A stretch of 64,000 nt of DNA. Source: Paenibacillus mendelii (GTDB lineage: Bacteria > Bacillota > Bacilli > Paenibacillales > Paenibacillaceae). Location: the NCBI RefSeq assembly GCF_024498075.1, contig NZ_JANHOF010000001.1:248001-312000 (forward strand), given 5' to 3'. The position numbers and the translations under genes are program-made. The notes beneath the pieces are model-generated. The model did not search any database, was not told where the DNA came from, and was given only the letters and a program-made list of their open reading frames with translations. Position 1 is the first letter of the stretch. Every line of letters starts with the position of its first letter. Shown one piece after another: positions 18,280 through 27,024 of this stretch.

Positions 18280-19170
18280 TCAAGTCATGTCCGACTCATT
18301 TTTTTGCATCCTCAACTGAACAAGCGTAATGGCAATGATGCACACGAACAACACGAAGGAGCCCGCTGCCGCATACCCGAAGTTGTTGAATTTGAAGCCG
18401 TTCTGGTAAATAAACAAAGCGACGGACAGCGTACCGTCAAGCGGGCCGCCTTCGGTCATAACGAACGGCTCCTCGAAAAATTGAAGCCAGCCGATCATCG
18501 TCGTAATGGACACGAAGAAAATCGCAAACCGCAGCATCGGAATCGTAACTTTCGTCACTTGCTGCCACAGGTTCGCTCCGTCAAGCTGCGCGGCTTCGTA
18601 ATAAGACTTCGGAATGCCTTGCAGCGCCGCGATGAAGATAATCATGTTAAGGCCGATCGACTTCCATAACGCCAGCAGAATCAGCGAAAGCTTAGCGATC
18701 GTCGGTTCCGTCAACCATGGCACATCGGGCAATCCCACCAGATTCAGCAGGTAATTGAACAGGCCAAGCGACGGATTATAGAGGTAACTCCAAACAACCG
18801 CCACAGCCACGATATTCGTCACGGAAGGGAGATAATAGACAACGCGAAAGGCTTTGAAAATCCGGGACGTACCCAAATTAATCAACAAAGCGATGCTGAG
18901 CGATAACAAGATGACAAGCGGCACACCGATGATGACGTAGAAGAGCGTATTGAAGATCGCCTTCAGGAACACGGGGTCCGCAAGCACTTCAGTATAGTTG
19001 GTGAAACCGATAAAACTGATGGAATCGAAATTCGCCAATCCGCTAAGGTCCATATCGGTGAAGCTGATCACGAGCGCAACCAAGATCGGAACGATTGAGA
19101 ACAGCGTCAACAGGATCAAGGTCGGTGCGATAAAAATATACGGTGCTTGCTTATTCAGAAAACCTCTCAT
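18280..19170 (-). CDS. Carbohydrate ABC transporter permease (MalF type)
   Basis: A 296-residue permease with six helices. The EAA loop is SYYEAAQLDGANLWQQVTKVTIPML (about residues 195-220), and the N-terminus APYIFIAPTLILLTLFSIVPI is typical for MalF/UgpA homologues without the long periplasmic loop. It pairs with the MalG-type permease and receives substrate from the lipoprotein encoded just upstream. Confidence 0.93.
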   Translation of the reverse strand: MRGFLNKQAPYIFIAPTLILLTLFSIVPILVALVISFTDMDLSGLANFDSISFIGFTNYTEVLADPVFLKAIFNTLFYVIIGVPLVILLSLSIALLINLGTSRIFKAFRVVYYLPSVTNIVAVAVVWSYLYNPSLGLFNYLLNLVGLPDVPWLTEPTIAKLSLILLALWKSIGLNMIIFIAALQGIPKSYYEAAQLDGANLWQQVTKVTIPMLRFAIFFVSITTMIGWLQFFEEPFVMTEGGPLDGTLSVALFIYQNGFKFNNFGYAAAGSFVLFVCIIAITLVQLRMQKNESDMT

Positions 19171-19214
19171 CAGGAAATCTCACTTCCTTCTTTCATGCCC
19201 GCGGCATATATAAG

Positions 19215-19243
19215 AGCAGGCCGGCCTATGCAGCCGGCCTGCT
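19215..19243 (-). terminator. Intercistronic hairpin between binding-protein and permease genes
   Basis: AGCAGGCCGGC (19215-19225) pairs perfectly with GCCGGCCTGCT (19233-19243), with a 7-base loop and no T-tract. Hairpins at this position commonly stabilise or partly end the upstream message, so that the binding protein is made in excess (inference). Confidence 0.7.
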
Positions 19244-19286
19244 TCAGTTCGGATCTTATATCCTGTTTCTGAAACACTCGTCAAGA

Positions 19287-20546
19287 TTACTTCATCATTT
19301 TGGTCGCGTCGTTATTGAAGCTTTCCATTTCTTTCTTCACGTCAACGTTGTTGCGGTAGATGACTTCGAAGTGCTTCAGGTAGTTTTCGCTAATTGGTGA
19401 CCATTCCGTAATAACGGGCATAGGTTGAGCGGCATTCAATTGATCGCCAATTACTTTGTAATTCGGGTCGTTCTTGAGCATATCGTTTTCCCATGCAGCA
19501 GTTGCCGCAGGAAGGGAGCTCGTTTCTTCCATCCATTTGATTTGCGTTTCCGGCTTGCTCATGTAAGCGATGAACTTCGCAGCTGCATCCTTATTTTTCG
19601 AGTATTCGAATATGGACAGGTTGGAGCCGCCAAGCAATGAGATATTGTTTTCTTTCTTCGGCAGTACAGCCATCGCCCATTTGCCGTCGATTTCAGGCGC
19701 TTGATCCTGAATCAGCTTAATCATCCACGGACCGCTAATGAACATCGGCAGAATGCCTTCTTTGAATGCCGGAATGATGTCAAGACCGAGATCCTTCGGA
19801 GCGGAACCGTTCTGGAAGAAGCTGTTAAGATACTCGACGGCTTCTACGAATTTCGGATCGCTAAAGTTAGGCTTGCCATCTTCTGTGAACCATTGCGCGC
19901 CATTCTGGCGGGAGAACATGAAGCCTAGGGACTGTTCTTTCGGGTCAATGCTGATACCGTATTTGCCGTCGCCGCGAGCAGCAAGCTTCTTAGCTGCATC
20001 GGACAGCTCGTCCCATGTTGCAGGGGCTGCGTTAAAGCCGGCTTCCTTGAGCAGATCCGTGCGGTAATACAGAACGCGGGTCTCAACGTACCACGGTGAA
20101 CCTACATATTTGTCGCCATATTTCGCACTTTCAACCGCACCCGGATAGAAGTTCTCCGGCTTCAGCTCCGGATATTGCTCCAGGTAAGGCGTCAGATCTG
20201 TAAGCACGCCCGCTTCAGCGAATTCCGGAATCCAGGAGGTCCCCATCTGAATGACGTCAGGGCCTTTCTTGGATGCGACAGCCGTCAGCATCTTCTCGTG
20301 GCCTTGGTTCCAAGGCAGTGCCTGTACCTTAACCGTAATATTCGGATTTTCTTTCGTGAATTCATCAGCGAGCTTCGGCAAGGTTTTGGCTTCTTCCCCC
20401 ATGCCCCATACATTCAGCGTTACCTTCTCGTTCGACGTGCCGTTGCCGGTATCCGTGCCGCCGGATGTATTGTTATTTGTTCCGCAGCCCGCAAGCAATC
20501 CTACACTTAGTAAGATGGCCGTCATCACTTTAATATTCTTTTTCAC
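19287..20546 (-). CDS. Extracellular sugar-binding lipoprotein of the ABC importer
   Basis: A 420-residue solute-binding protein. The signal peptide ends in the lipobox LLAGC, so it is lipid-anchored outside the membrane. A Gly/Ser/Thr/Asn linker and an MalE-like two-lobe domain follow (NVWGMGEEAKTLPKLADEF, GPWMIKLIQDQ). The start is placed at the GTG at 20546 because AGAGGGG lies 8 bases upstream; an ATG at 20564 would put the ribosome site inside the gene. It is the first gene of the operon. The ligand is unknown but should be a sulfated or sulfate-substituted oligosaccharide, given the downstream sulfatase. Confidence 0.92.
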   Translation of the reverse strand: MKKNIKVMTAILLSVGLLAGCGTNNNTSGGTDTGNGTSNEKVTLNVWGMGEEAKTLPKLADEFTKENPNITVKVQALPWNQGHEKMLTAVASKKGPDVIQMGTSWIPEFAEAGVLTDLTPYLEQYPELKPENFYPGAVESAKYGDKYVGSPWYVETRVLYYRTDLLKEAGFNAAPATWDELSDAAKKLAARGDGKYGISIDPKEQSLGFMFSRQNGAQWFTEDGKPNFSDPKFVEAVEYLNSFFQNGSAPKDLGLDIIPAFKEGILPMFISGPWMIKLIQDQAPEIDGKWAMAVLPKKENNISLLGGSNLSIFEYSKNKDAAAKFIAYMSKPETQIKWMEETSSLPAATAAWENDMLKNDPNYKVIGDQLNAAQPMPVITEWSPISENYLKHFEVIYRNNVDVKKEMESFNNDATKMMK

Positions 20547-20716
20547 ACCGATTACCCCTCTCATTTATGTCGCTGTTAAGGCTCATAGTCATTTCTTAAT
20601 CTTTACTTATCCTTAGATTCTCTTTTTCAAACAACCCTCAGCCGGTCAACCCTCCCTAGTTAGAATGTCCTTCATTTCCAATGTGATTCAAGTACATGCG
20701 ACTGGAAACCAGTAGT

Positions 20717-20726
20717 GAAACGTTTC
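20717..20726. promoter_or_regulatory. LacI-type operator, site 1 (in the leader)
   Basis: GAAACGTTTC is a perfect palindrome centred at 20721.5 and followed by GATT, as in site 2. It lies in the untranslated leader of the glycan operon, exactly 65 bases from site 2. Confidence 0.72.
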
Positions 20727-20777
20727 GATTATGGTTAATAAGTGCCTTATGAGCGGTTATCCTTGCTCGATATACAT

Positions 20778-20795
20778 AATATAAACGTTTCGATT
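20778..20795. promoter_or_regulatory. LacI-type operator, site 2 (over the transcription start)
   Basis: AATATAAACGTTTCGATT is centred at 20786.5. It is the exact reverse complement of site 3 over 18 bases. It lies just downstream of the inferred -10 element, so a bound repressor would cover the transcription start. Confidence 0.8.
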
Positions 20796-20797
20796 TG

Positions 20798-20826
20798 ATT
20801 ATAGTCTAAAATGTAACCGATTAAAA
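20798..20826 (-). promoter_or_regulatory. Likely promoter of the glycan operon
   Basis: On the minus strand a perfect TATAAT (20798-20803) has a weak -35 candidate, TTTTAA (20821-20826), 17 bases upstream. It lies between operator sites 2 and 3. The leader to the GTG would be about 245 bases. Confidence 0.6.
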
Positions 20827-20842
20827 GAGGATAAATAAAGAT

Positions 20843-20860
20843 AATCGAAACGTTTATATT
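20843..20860. promoter_or_regulatory. LacI-type operator, site 3 (upstream of promoter)
   Basis: AATCGAAACGTTTATATT is centred at 20851.5, the exact inverted copy of site 2 and exactly 65 bases from it. Its position upstream of -35 suits DNA looping with sites 1 and 2. Confidence 0.8.
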
Positions 20861-21013
20861 TTTGTGTAAAAATAAGTACATTTTCTAATGTCCAACCCTA
20901 ACAAAGGGAGGTATCGGATGGATCCTTGGATATGAATATGATCAGCTAATAATGGCTTATAGTTTGGGAAAGAATGAGTATAACACGCTTTCCGTCCTCA
21001 AACGCAAAATAAA

Positions 21014-21044
21014 AAGGCGCCGATTTACCTGCACCGGTCGCCTT
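21014..21044 (-). terminator. Terminator after the 164-residue lipoprotein gene
   Basis: AAGGCGCCG pairs imperfectly with CGGTCGCCTT, and the minus strand continues with TTTTTATTTT. It lies 14 bases past the stop codon. Confidence 0.75.
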
Positions 21045-21057
21045 CCTTTGAATCGAA

Positions 21058-21552
21058 TTATTGGGGCTGCAATTCAATAACCTGATTGGCTATGTTATAG
21101 GCTTTAATGTCTGCTGCATGGATGTTCTCGTCGATAAAGGATATCCATAAACGAATGTCATCCCGTTGAATCAGCTTAGCCTCCTCTCCTCTGATTCGAA
21201 TATGTTCAACCTCTGGGTCGTGTGTTGTAATTGCTGTCATTCTAAAGGGCATCTTCGTATTCGCGGTAATAAGGTATGAATATTCTCTAGGGTCTAACAC
21301 ACCTACACCATCTAAGACTCTCCATTTGTCCTTGATCTGTTCAAGATAACTTATGGTAATAAATCCGTCCCTCATTAGATTAAAGGACAGAATCCCTTCT
21401 TCCTTCAGTTCATAATGCAGTGTCCGCTCATAATCGGGCAGCTTCTTCAATTGATCCTCCAGCTGGGACATGTTGAACTCCTTGTTACCATTGCAGGCCG
21501 TGCAAAATACAATCATAATGACGACTATTACGTACCGGCTCCAATATGCCAT
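21058..21552 (-). CDS. Putative lipoprotein, function unknown
   Basis: A 164-residue protein. A short basic and hydrophobic N-terminus ends in FCTAC, a lipobox-like site, so it is probably anchored to the outer face of the membrane. The remainder is charged with alternating beta-like segments and no recognised domain. The upstream lipoprotein gene is on the same strand about 80 bases away. Function not recognised. Confidence 0.65.
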   Translation of the reverse strand: MAYWSRYVIVVIMIVFCTACNGNKEFNMSQLEDQLKKLPDYERTLHYELKEEGILSFNLMRDGFITISYLEQIKDKWRVLDGVGVLDPREYSYLITANTKMPFRMTAITTHDPEVEHIRIRGEEAKLIQRDDIRLWISFIDENIHAADIKAYNIANQVIELQPQ

Positions 21553-21633
21553 GTAGTCTCCTTTCTAGGAAGACAATGTATTACGAAACGACATTTTCGT
21601 ACTGCGAATGTACGCCGCGGCAGCAGTTGACAC

Positions 21634-22215
21634 CTACGTAACCACTTTAAAATCAATTTGAGCTTTTATGTTAAACTCTTCTTCCTTCTCCTCGCCATCC
21701 ACATTCGACACAACATAGAAATCGGCAAATCCATCTACGACAAAATAGCCAACCGGAAATCCATCCTTCCAAAAGCTTTTCATGAAGTTGATGTATTCCT
21801 TATCGTCCGTTTCCCCATAGCTCCCACTGTTCTGATAAACTTCACGAAGGGGCTCGCCTTTCTTGAGCGTCGTGCTTAATAAGGGTTGGTTCATATTATA
21901 ATCGATGCTGTAATTCCGTGTTTTCTCCTCAATCGGAAATGAGAAGGGGGACTGGGCGTGAAAAATCGTAATGGTTTCACTGTCGCCTACATATTCCAGC
22001 TCCGCATAGATCGTGACTGATTCCCCTTTGCGATATTCACCCTTCTTGGTGACAAGCCGGTAAATAAATTCATCTTCCGTCACCTCGGCATTCGTCTTAT
22101 TAAGTACTTCATAATTAATCGTACTGGGGTTCTCATTATCCATTTGTTCAGGCGAAGCGCAAGCTGTTAACAAGAGCGTTAGTATTGCAAATCCCAATAA
22201 AATGGTTTCTCTCAT
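21634..22215 (-). CDS. Putative lipoprotein with Ig-like beta fold, function unknown
   Basis: A 193-residue protein with a lipobox (LLTAC, cleavage near residue 19). The body holds GEYRKGESVTIYAELEYVGDSETITIFH, a pattern of beta strands like the intracellular-proteinase-inhibitor or Ig-like domains of Bacillus lipoproteins. A GGGAGGG site precedes the ATG. It is followed by a second lipoprotein gene. Role unknown. Confidence 0.65.
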   Translation of the reverse strand: MRETILLGFAILTLLLTACASPEQMDNENPSTINYEVLNKTNAEVTEDEFIYRLVTKKGEYRKGESVTIYAELEYVGDSETITIFHAQSPFSFPIEEKTRNYSIDYNMNQPLLSTTLKKGEPLREVYQNSGSYGETDDKEYINFMKSFWKDGFPVGYFVVDGFADFYVVSNVDGEEKEEEFNIKAQIDFKVVT

Positions 22216-22482
22216 TCAAAGTCCCTCCCCTAATAGCTCCCATTCAATAATCCCGAATCGCATCAATGATTTCACAGCCTCATGCACGTATGATAGTAGA
22301 TTATAGCAATCATTAGGATTGATTTCCATTTCGTCACCTATAAAAACTGGCGGCTCCAATGGGTGCAATATTCTCAGGATATTTATGGGATACTTTGATA
22401 CTATGATTAGTGACAAACAACGAAACGAGTTCTTATGAAGGGATCGGAGGAATGGGAGCATAAGGGATCGGGATAAAATCAA
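22216..22482 (-). CDS. Possible small hypothetical protein
   Basis: An open frame of up to 88 codons ends one base before the lipoprotein start. The second half (PLEPPVFIGDEMEINPNDCY ...) has a protein-like composition, but the first half is doubtful and no good ribosome site is visible. It may be a decayed gene. Confidence 0.25.
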   Translation of the reverse strand: MILSRSLMLPFLRSLHKNSFRCLSLIIVSKYPINILRILHPLEPPVFIGDEMEINPNDCYNLLSYVHEAVKSLMRFGIIEWELLGEGL

Positions 22483-22511
22483 ACCAACCGCACAAACGCT
22501 AATGGAGCTCC

Positions 22512-22817
22512 ATGTCGAGGCTCTTTACGTATGACCAGAACATGCGGCTTCGCACCATAAATGAGCCTTGGCCAGGAGAGGACCCTGCCCCACGGTTGTT
22601 CCTGGGACGGACAATGGAGGGAGATGCACTCTGCCGGTTTCGGTATGATGTCCCGGAGGGGATTATCGAGCAATTGGAGGAATTATGCGCTGACGAACTG
22701 ACCATAAAGGATCTCCAGAGCAGAGCCGTCTCGATCGCGTTCGCATTACACCTCTGGCACATGAAACAGGGCTTGAAACCTTGGACATATTTCGTGGACG
22801 GGGATATGCCGCTGTAG
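22512..22817 (+). pseudogene. N-terminal remnant of a GNAT-associated protein
   Basis: The 101-residue frame resembles the N-terminal part of a group of Paenibacillus-type acetyltransferases. Hallmarks are PRLFLGRTMEGDALCRFRYD, then DVPEGIIEQLEELC and a Leu/His-rich helix. The acetyl-CoA binding core (Q/R-x-x-G-x-G/A) is missing, and the frame ends at a stop followed by an unrelated region. A truncated gene is the likely reading; a small free-standing protein cannot be excluded. Confidence 0.45.
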
Positions 22818-22898
22818 TTGTTGCCGGGTGGGCGGTCACCTGACCTCGTATTCGTCATGTCCCGCTGACATTTGAAAGATAGAGGGGAAGATCATTAA

Positions 22899-22928
22899 GG
22901 GTGGTGCAGCAACCTGCACCACCCTTTT
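22899..22928 (+). terminator. Strong hairpin terminator
   Basis: GGGTGGTGCAG (22899-22909), loop CAAC, CTGCACCACCC (22914-22924), then TTTT. It lies between the GNAT remnant and the end of the ceramidase-like gene and may serve both directions. Confidence 0.8.
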
Positions 22929-22950
22929 GAGGTTGTGGATCATGCTGTTT

Positions 22951-24333
22951 CTATTTTATTTTTTCTAACAGCTGTATGATCATCTCCGCTAGCAGATCAG
23001 CCGCTTCAGGGGCAAACGCAGTTTGAATGACTTCATATCCGCCTTGGGAGAATGCTTCGGCAGTCGCTAGATAGCCGTTTGCTCCGTTCGAGTAACCGCT
23101 GAATAACGTATATGGGAATGGAGAGTCTTCTCTGATGCGTTTCCCTGTTGCAGAGAAGGGCTCCAGCGGAATCCCGATCAGCACGACGTCGGCTATGCGA
23201 ATGATATGGGCTTCAATATCGGCGTATGGTTTGCCATAAAAGTTTCTCGAATAACGCAGAGCCATATTGTTGCGCTTCAATTGAAAGTTAGCCTCGCTAA
23301 TTTGCTCAGCAGGAGCATTGGCCTCCCTTAGACGGGTCAAGTCAGCGACGAGATCTTGATTGATTTGCTCCAATTCCTCCGTTGGCCGCAACGCTCCGAT
23401 AGGTAGTGACAGCATTTCGGAGAACACTTGAAAGGGAACCGGAGCTTGAGGCTTACGTGTCCGGGACCATATTCCCAAGCTTGCTCCAGATTCAACTACT
23501 TCCGAGAAGCCGTATTCGAATTGCTTGCCTCTCGCCTCAATTAAGGCTTGCGAGGCAGCACAGCCAAGCATGGTGCCCATGTCTTGTACAACATCCATTC
23601 GATCCAGGAAGCCGCCTGGCCCTGGACCAATATCGCCGGTCGCCCCTTGTAGAAAGAGGCAGATCCCGCCTACGGTTTGTTCTACAAACCGTTTGGTTAC
23701 ACCGGGATAGTCCGGACTTGCGGCATGGTTCGTATAGCCAAGGGTTGTCGGGTGAGCCGCATAATGAACGATACTGGCTACGATATTGCCATCCTTGTCA
23801 TCAAATCGAATCGTTGACACGGTGGGGTCTGTCTCGCCCGATTCGTTGAAGCCGGTGATGACTCTTCCATTATCGAGCTTCTGTCTCCGGTTTTTACCGA
23901 TCGAACACATTCCATATTCCGCATGAACAGAGACATTGACCTGCCGGCTTGCCGCTTCCAGAGCTGAACTGACACTCTGCTCGATTAGATAGCGAACGTA
24001 CAAGTCCAATAACTCGCGATTAGGTGAATGTGAGGCATCCCCTACTACAGGACCCGCGTGAGTATGGGTTGTAGAAACACGGACCTGATGCTTGTCTATA
24101 TGCAGAGCTGCTGCAACCGCGGAACGGATTTGATCCGACTGCAGGTTGGATAGAAGACAGAGATCAAAGTCCAGTAAGGCTGTACTGGATTGACCGTCCC
24201 CTAGAACAAGTGCGGTACACCAGAAATCAGATTCGATGTGACTGGGGGTAATATGGGTTTGCGCCCCCCACCCTCCTTGAGCCATCGTTAAGGGTGGATT
24301 GATTACTGCGCGAGCGGCTCCTGCTTTCAGCAT
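22951..24333 (-). CDS. Neutral/alkaline ceramidase-like protein (N-terminal domain family)
   Basis: About 460 residues. The N-terminus LKAGAARAVINPPL and the metal-binding segment STTHTHAGPVVGD are those of the neutral/alkaline non-lysosomal ceramidase family. HYAAHPTTLGY and FLQGATGDIGPG are further conserved pieces. There is no signal peptide, unlike secreted ceramidases, so the substrate may be another amide in the cytoplasm. GGAG precedes the ATG at 24333; an ATG at 24351 is also possible. A second member of the family lies at 61,042-62,547. Such genes occur in Paenibacillus near glycan catabolic genes, where the role is unknown. Confidence 0.8.
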   Translation of the reverse strand: MLKAGAARAVINPPLTMAQGGWGAQTHITPSHIESDFWCTALVLGDGQSSTALLDFDLCLLSNLQSDQIRSAVAAALHIDKHQVRVSTTHTHAGPVVGDASHSPNRELLDLYVRYLIEQSVSSALEAASRQVNVSVHAEYGMCSIGKNRRQKLDNGRVITGFNESGETDPTVSTIRFDDKDGNIVASIVHYAAHPTTLGYTNHAASPDYPGVTKRFVEQTVGGICLFLQGATGDIGPGPGGFLDRMDVVQDMGTMLGCAASQALIEARGKQFEYGFSEVVESGASLGIWSRTRKPQAPVPFQVFSEMLSLPIGALRPTEELEQINQDLVADLTRLREANAPAEQISEANFQLKRNNMALRYSRNFYGKPYADIEAHIIRIADVVLIGIPLEPFSATGKRIREDSPFPYTLFSGYSNGANGYLATAEAFSQGGYEVIQTAFAPEAADLLAEMIIQLLEKIK

Positions 24334-24585
24334 GCCATCAGCTCCATTCATTATTCTTAATTCCTTGCTAGAACGCCAATCGGCAGCTCCTACTAAGTAT
24401 GTTCATTACCATAAGTCAAATAATACCAAGAAATTATCATACAGTATACCTTAATTGATAGAAATACGAATGATAGATTGTGACGTATACTTTATTGATC
24501 ATTGAAAAAGCCGCGGAGCGTTTAGCCCCTACGGCCTTTGGTTGTAAGTCTTATCAGTTCCTGTCTGCTAGTAAAATGCGCCGGA

Positions 24586-26616
24586 TCATTCGTTACCGTT
24601 GCCCTTCTTCAGCAGATGCTCTAGTCCTACGAGTAGAGATTTTGCTGCATGAGCAGTGATATGTTTATCACTTTGCTTGTCTACTGTACGTGCAAAGTCC
24701 TTCAGCTCGCCTTTGTTCAACTCCCGCAGCAAGTCCTTAGCCACCGACGCGCGTTTGATGGACTGGTCCTGTGTGTATTGGTTCACCAGCAAGATTAAGG
24801 AATCCAGAATCGAATGCGCATCGCGGAGCAAGTATTGTACAGCTTCCTTCGTAACGCCCTTCCCGTTCCGACTCTTCTCTACCTCATGGATGAATGCACC
24901 CAGATCACCCTTCTCCAATTGCTTCTGGAGACTCTTGGCTGTCTTAGCCGTGATCCACCCATTATTCGTGAAACGCGTTACAAGCGCTTCCAATGTTGTA
25001 AGATTGGTGTAGGTGCGGAAAGTTACCGCTGCGCTGCTCACATTGCCCGCCCCATCACTCGATGTGACTGTTAACGTGTGCTGGCCAAGGGTCATTGTAT
25101 AGAGTGGAGTTGCGTCTCCATATTTGACCGCTTGTCCATCCAATTTCGCGCTAGTCCTCGACAAGTCTACACCGGACAAATGATCTGTTAGTGTATATCG
25201 CACCTTAATATCACTTGCAACATTATAGTCCGTTTCCTGTGGTGATATAATTTGAATCACAGGAGCTGTACGATCAATCGGAATTGAGATGGATTTAACC
25301 GATTCCACATTGTCGGCTGTATCCGTTGAACGGTATTTCATGTGATGTGTGCCCTCTGTGTCGAGCGATAAGGTTCCAGCATAGGGCAGCCACGTCGAGC
25401 CATCGTCCATGCTGTATTCTGTTGACGCAACACCGGATAAGCCGTCCGATGCCGTAAGTTGGATACCTACAGATTGTTTGTACCAGCCGCTGCCTCCATC
25501 GGGTGTCACCGGAGTTAATGCTGCCACCGTAGTCGGTGACGTCTTATCAAGTGAGATGGATACTTCACCGTACCCGGTCAAGCCGGTAGAATCCGTGGCT
25601 GTACCGCTTATGATTTGATTGGCTCCCTCTGTCTGAACCAACTTATGCGGATCCACGACTAATGGTTGAGAGTCATCAGCGTCTTCTGCCTTAAACTCGA
25701 CCAGGACATCATGATTGTACCATCCGTTCGCATCTGGTTCGCGTTCCGGTATGGCTTCTACAGTAGGGTAAGAACTGACCGGAAGTACGATTTTCATGGG
25801 TACACTGCCTATCGTTCCTTCGAAGGGCAGATATCCATAAGCAGAAACCTTAATATGATCGTCTGTCAAAGGAGGGAAGAATGCGAATCCTCCACTTGCG
25901 TTCGTCACGAATTGTTTCCCGCCCAATTCAACAACAGCCCCGAATAAAGTATCATTGGAGTCAGTATATACATAACCATAGAACGCGCCAGAGGTAGCGA
26001 CTGGAACCGTCGTTTTCCCGTCTGTTAAGTTGCCGCCTTCGGGAAGATTGGCGTTAAACGTCGTAAATTGACCATATTCCGTAGCAATATAGGGAATCGA
26101 GTAATGTCCATTCTCATCTGTAATTCCACTAGCCAAGGTGATATATTTCGATGTTTTTAAGCGAGAAATAACTTGCACGGTTACGCCGGGTGCAGGGGCT
26201 TCAATGTCTTCTAACGTAATTGTTCCTTCTGCTCGTTCAAGCACGGCAGGGATTTGAAAGTCGAAGCTCGTTTCAGAATAATGGATGTACCTTACCACTT
26301 TAATGCCTTTAACGGTAAACATAATGGCATTATTATAGTAGGATCGATCCATAACCATGCTGTAATGTCCGTTCTCGTCCGTCACTGCTGTTCCATGTAT
26401 GCCATCCCACTGCCCTTCTGTTGCGTTAAACGAATTAACCTCCAGCTCGACACCCTGGATCGCTTGTCCATTCTCATCGGTAATCGTCCCCTGCAGTGGC
26501 GGATTCTCCTCTTCTGCGAATACCAAATTAGCCGTCGAGAGCGATAGCATTGCAGCGAGCATCAACAAGATCACAGCCCATTTCGAAAAGCTCTTCGAGA
26601 TCCCAAGATTCAACAT
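24586..26616 (-). CDS. Secreted multidomain protein with carboxypeptidase-regulatory-like, OmpL47-like and FIMAH domains
   Basis: A 676-residue exported protein. A signal peptide (residues 1-34, ending near VFAEE) leads into repeated beta-sandwich modules of the carboxypeptidase regulatory type (QGTITDENGQAIQGVELEV; GITDENGHYSIPY). A region with two or three OmpL47/Ig-like modules follows (GWYKQSVGIQLTASDGLSGV). The C-terminus (about 535-670) is an all-alpha FIMAH domain (LVTRFTNNGWITAKTAKSL), found on surface and polysaccharide-handling proteins. No catalytic domain is visible, so it may be a binding or scaffold protein at the cell surface. It has no co-transcribed partner. Confidence 0.82.
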   Translation of the reverse strand: MLNLGISKSFSKWAVILLMLAAMLSLSTANLVFAEEENPPLQGTITDENGQAIQGVELEVNSFNATEGQWDGIHGTAVTDENGHYSMVMDRSYYNNAIMFTVKGIKVVRYIHYSETSFDFQIPAVLERAEGTITLEDIEAPAPGVTVQVISRLKTSKYITLASGITDENGHYSIPYIATEYGQFTTFNANLPEGGNLTDGKTTVPVATSGAFYGYVYTDSNDTLFGAVVELGGKQFVTNASGGFAFFPPLTDDHIKVSAYGYLPFEGTIGSVPMKIVLPVSSYPTVEAIPEREPDANGWYNHDVLVEFKAEDADDSQPLVVDPHKLVQTEGANQIISGTATDSTGLTGYGEVSISLDKTSPTTVAALTPVTPDGGSGWYKQSVGIQLTASDGLSGVASTEYSMDDGSTWLPYAGTLSLDTEGTHHMKYRSTDTADNVESVKSISIPIDRTAPVIQIISPQETDYNVASDIKVRYTLTDHLSGVDLSRTSAKLDGQAVKYGDATPLYTMTLGQHTLTVTSSDGAGNVSSAAVTFRTYTNLTTLEALVTRFTNNGWITAKTAKSLQKQLEKGDLGAFIHEVEKSRNGKGVTKEAVQYLLRDAHSILDSLILLVNQYTQDQSIKRASVAKDLLRELNKGELKDFARTVDKQSDKHITAHAAKSLLVGLEHLLKKGNGNE

Positions 26617-27024
26617 GATACGCCTCCCATTCGTTCTTAATAAAGATCAACATGTTCTTCATTAAGAATATCATGGAACTTATCATATTCCCATATAAAG
26701 TAAATTACTTGACGTTCTTTTTTGATGCAGCAGCAGCAGGGTTCTGCCTTTGGGTAGAGTTCAGCAAAAATACTCTTCCTTATAGTCTTCGATGTTCTTG
26801 ATCGTGAGATTTCCTAGTCGGTGTTGCTCTAGCTATAACTAAATAATGATAATTGATGACTTGTAAACCCTTTTCAGTGGCATTCTTCTGAAAGATCTCT
26901 TCTACTCGTTCAAGACATTCCTTCCATACAAATGCCTTTAACTACTTATTTTGACCGAAGCATTTTTTCTTCAAAACATCCTCCGGAGTCGATAAATAAT
27001 CAAAGGGGTAGCATCCCACGTAAC
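26617..27024. other. Intergenic region, no gene supported
   Basis: About 400 bases between the FIMAH protein and the sialidase-like gene. A minus-strand stretch near 26,790-26,930 has a short protein-like frame interrupted by stops, which could be the trace of an old gene. No terminator, repeat or operator stands out. Confidence 0.3.

Noticed and set aside
20717-20860. CcpA cre sites
   Set aside because: The sites share the central CG but lack the TGNAAN flank on either side. A dedicated LacI regulator fits better.
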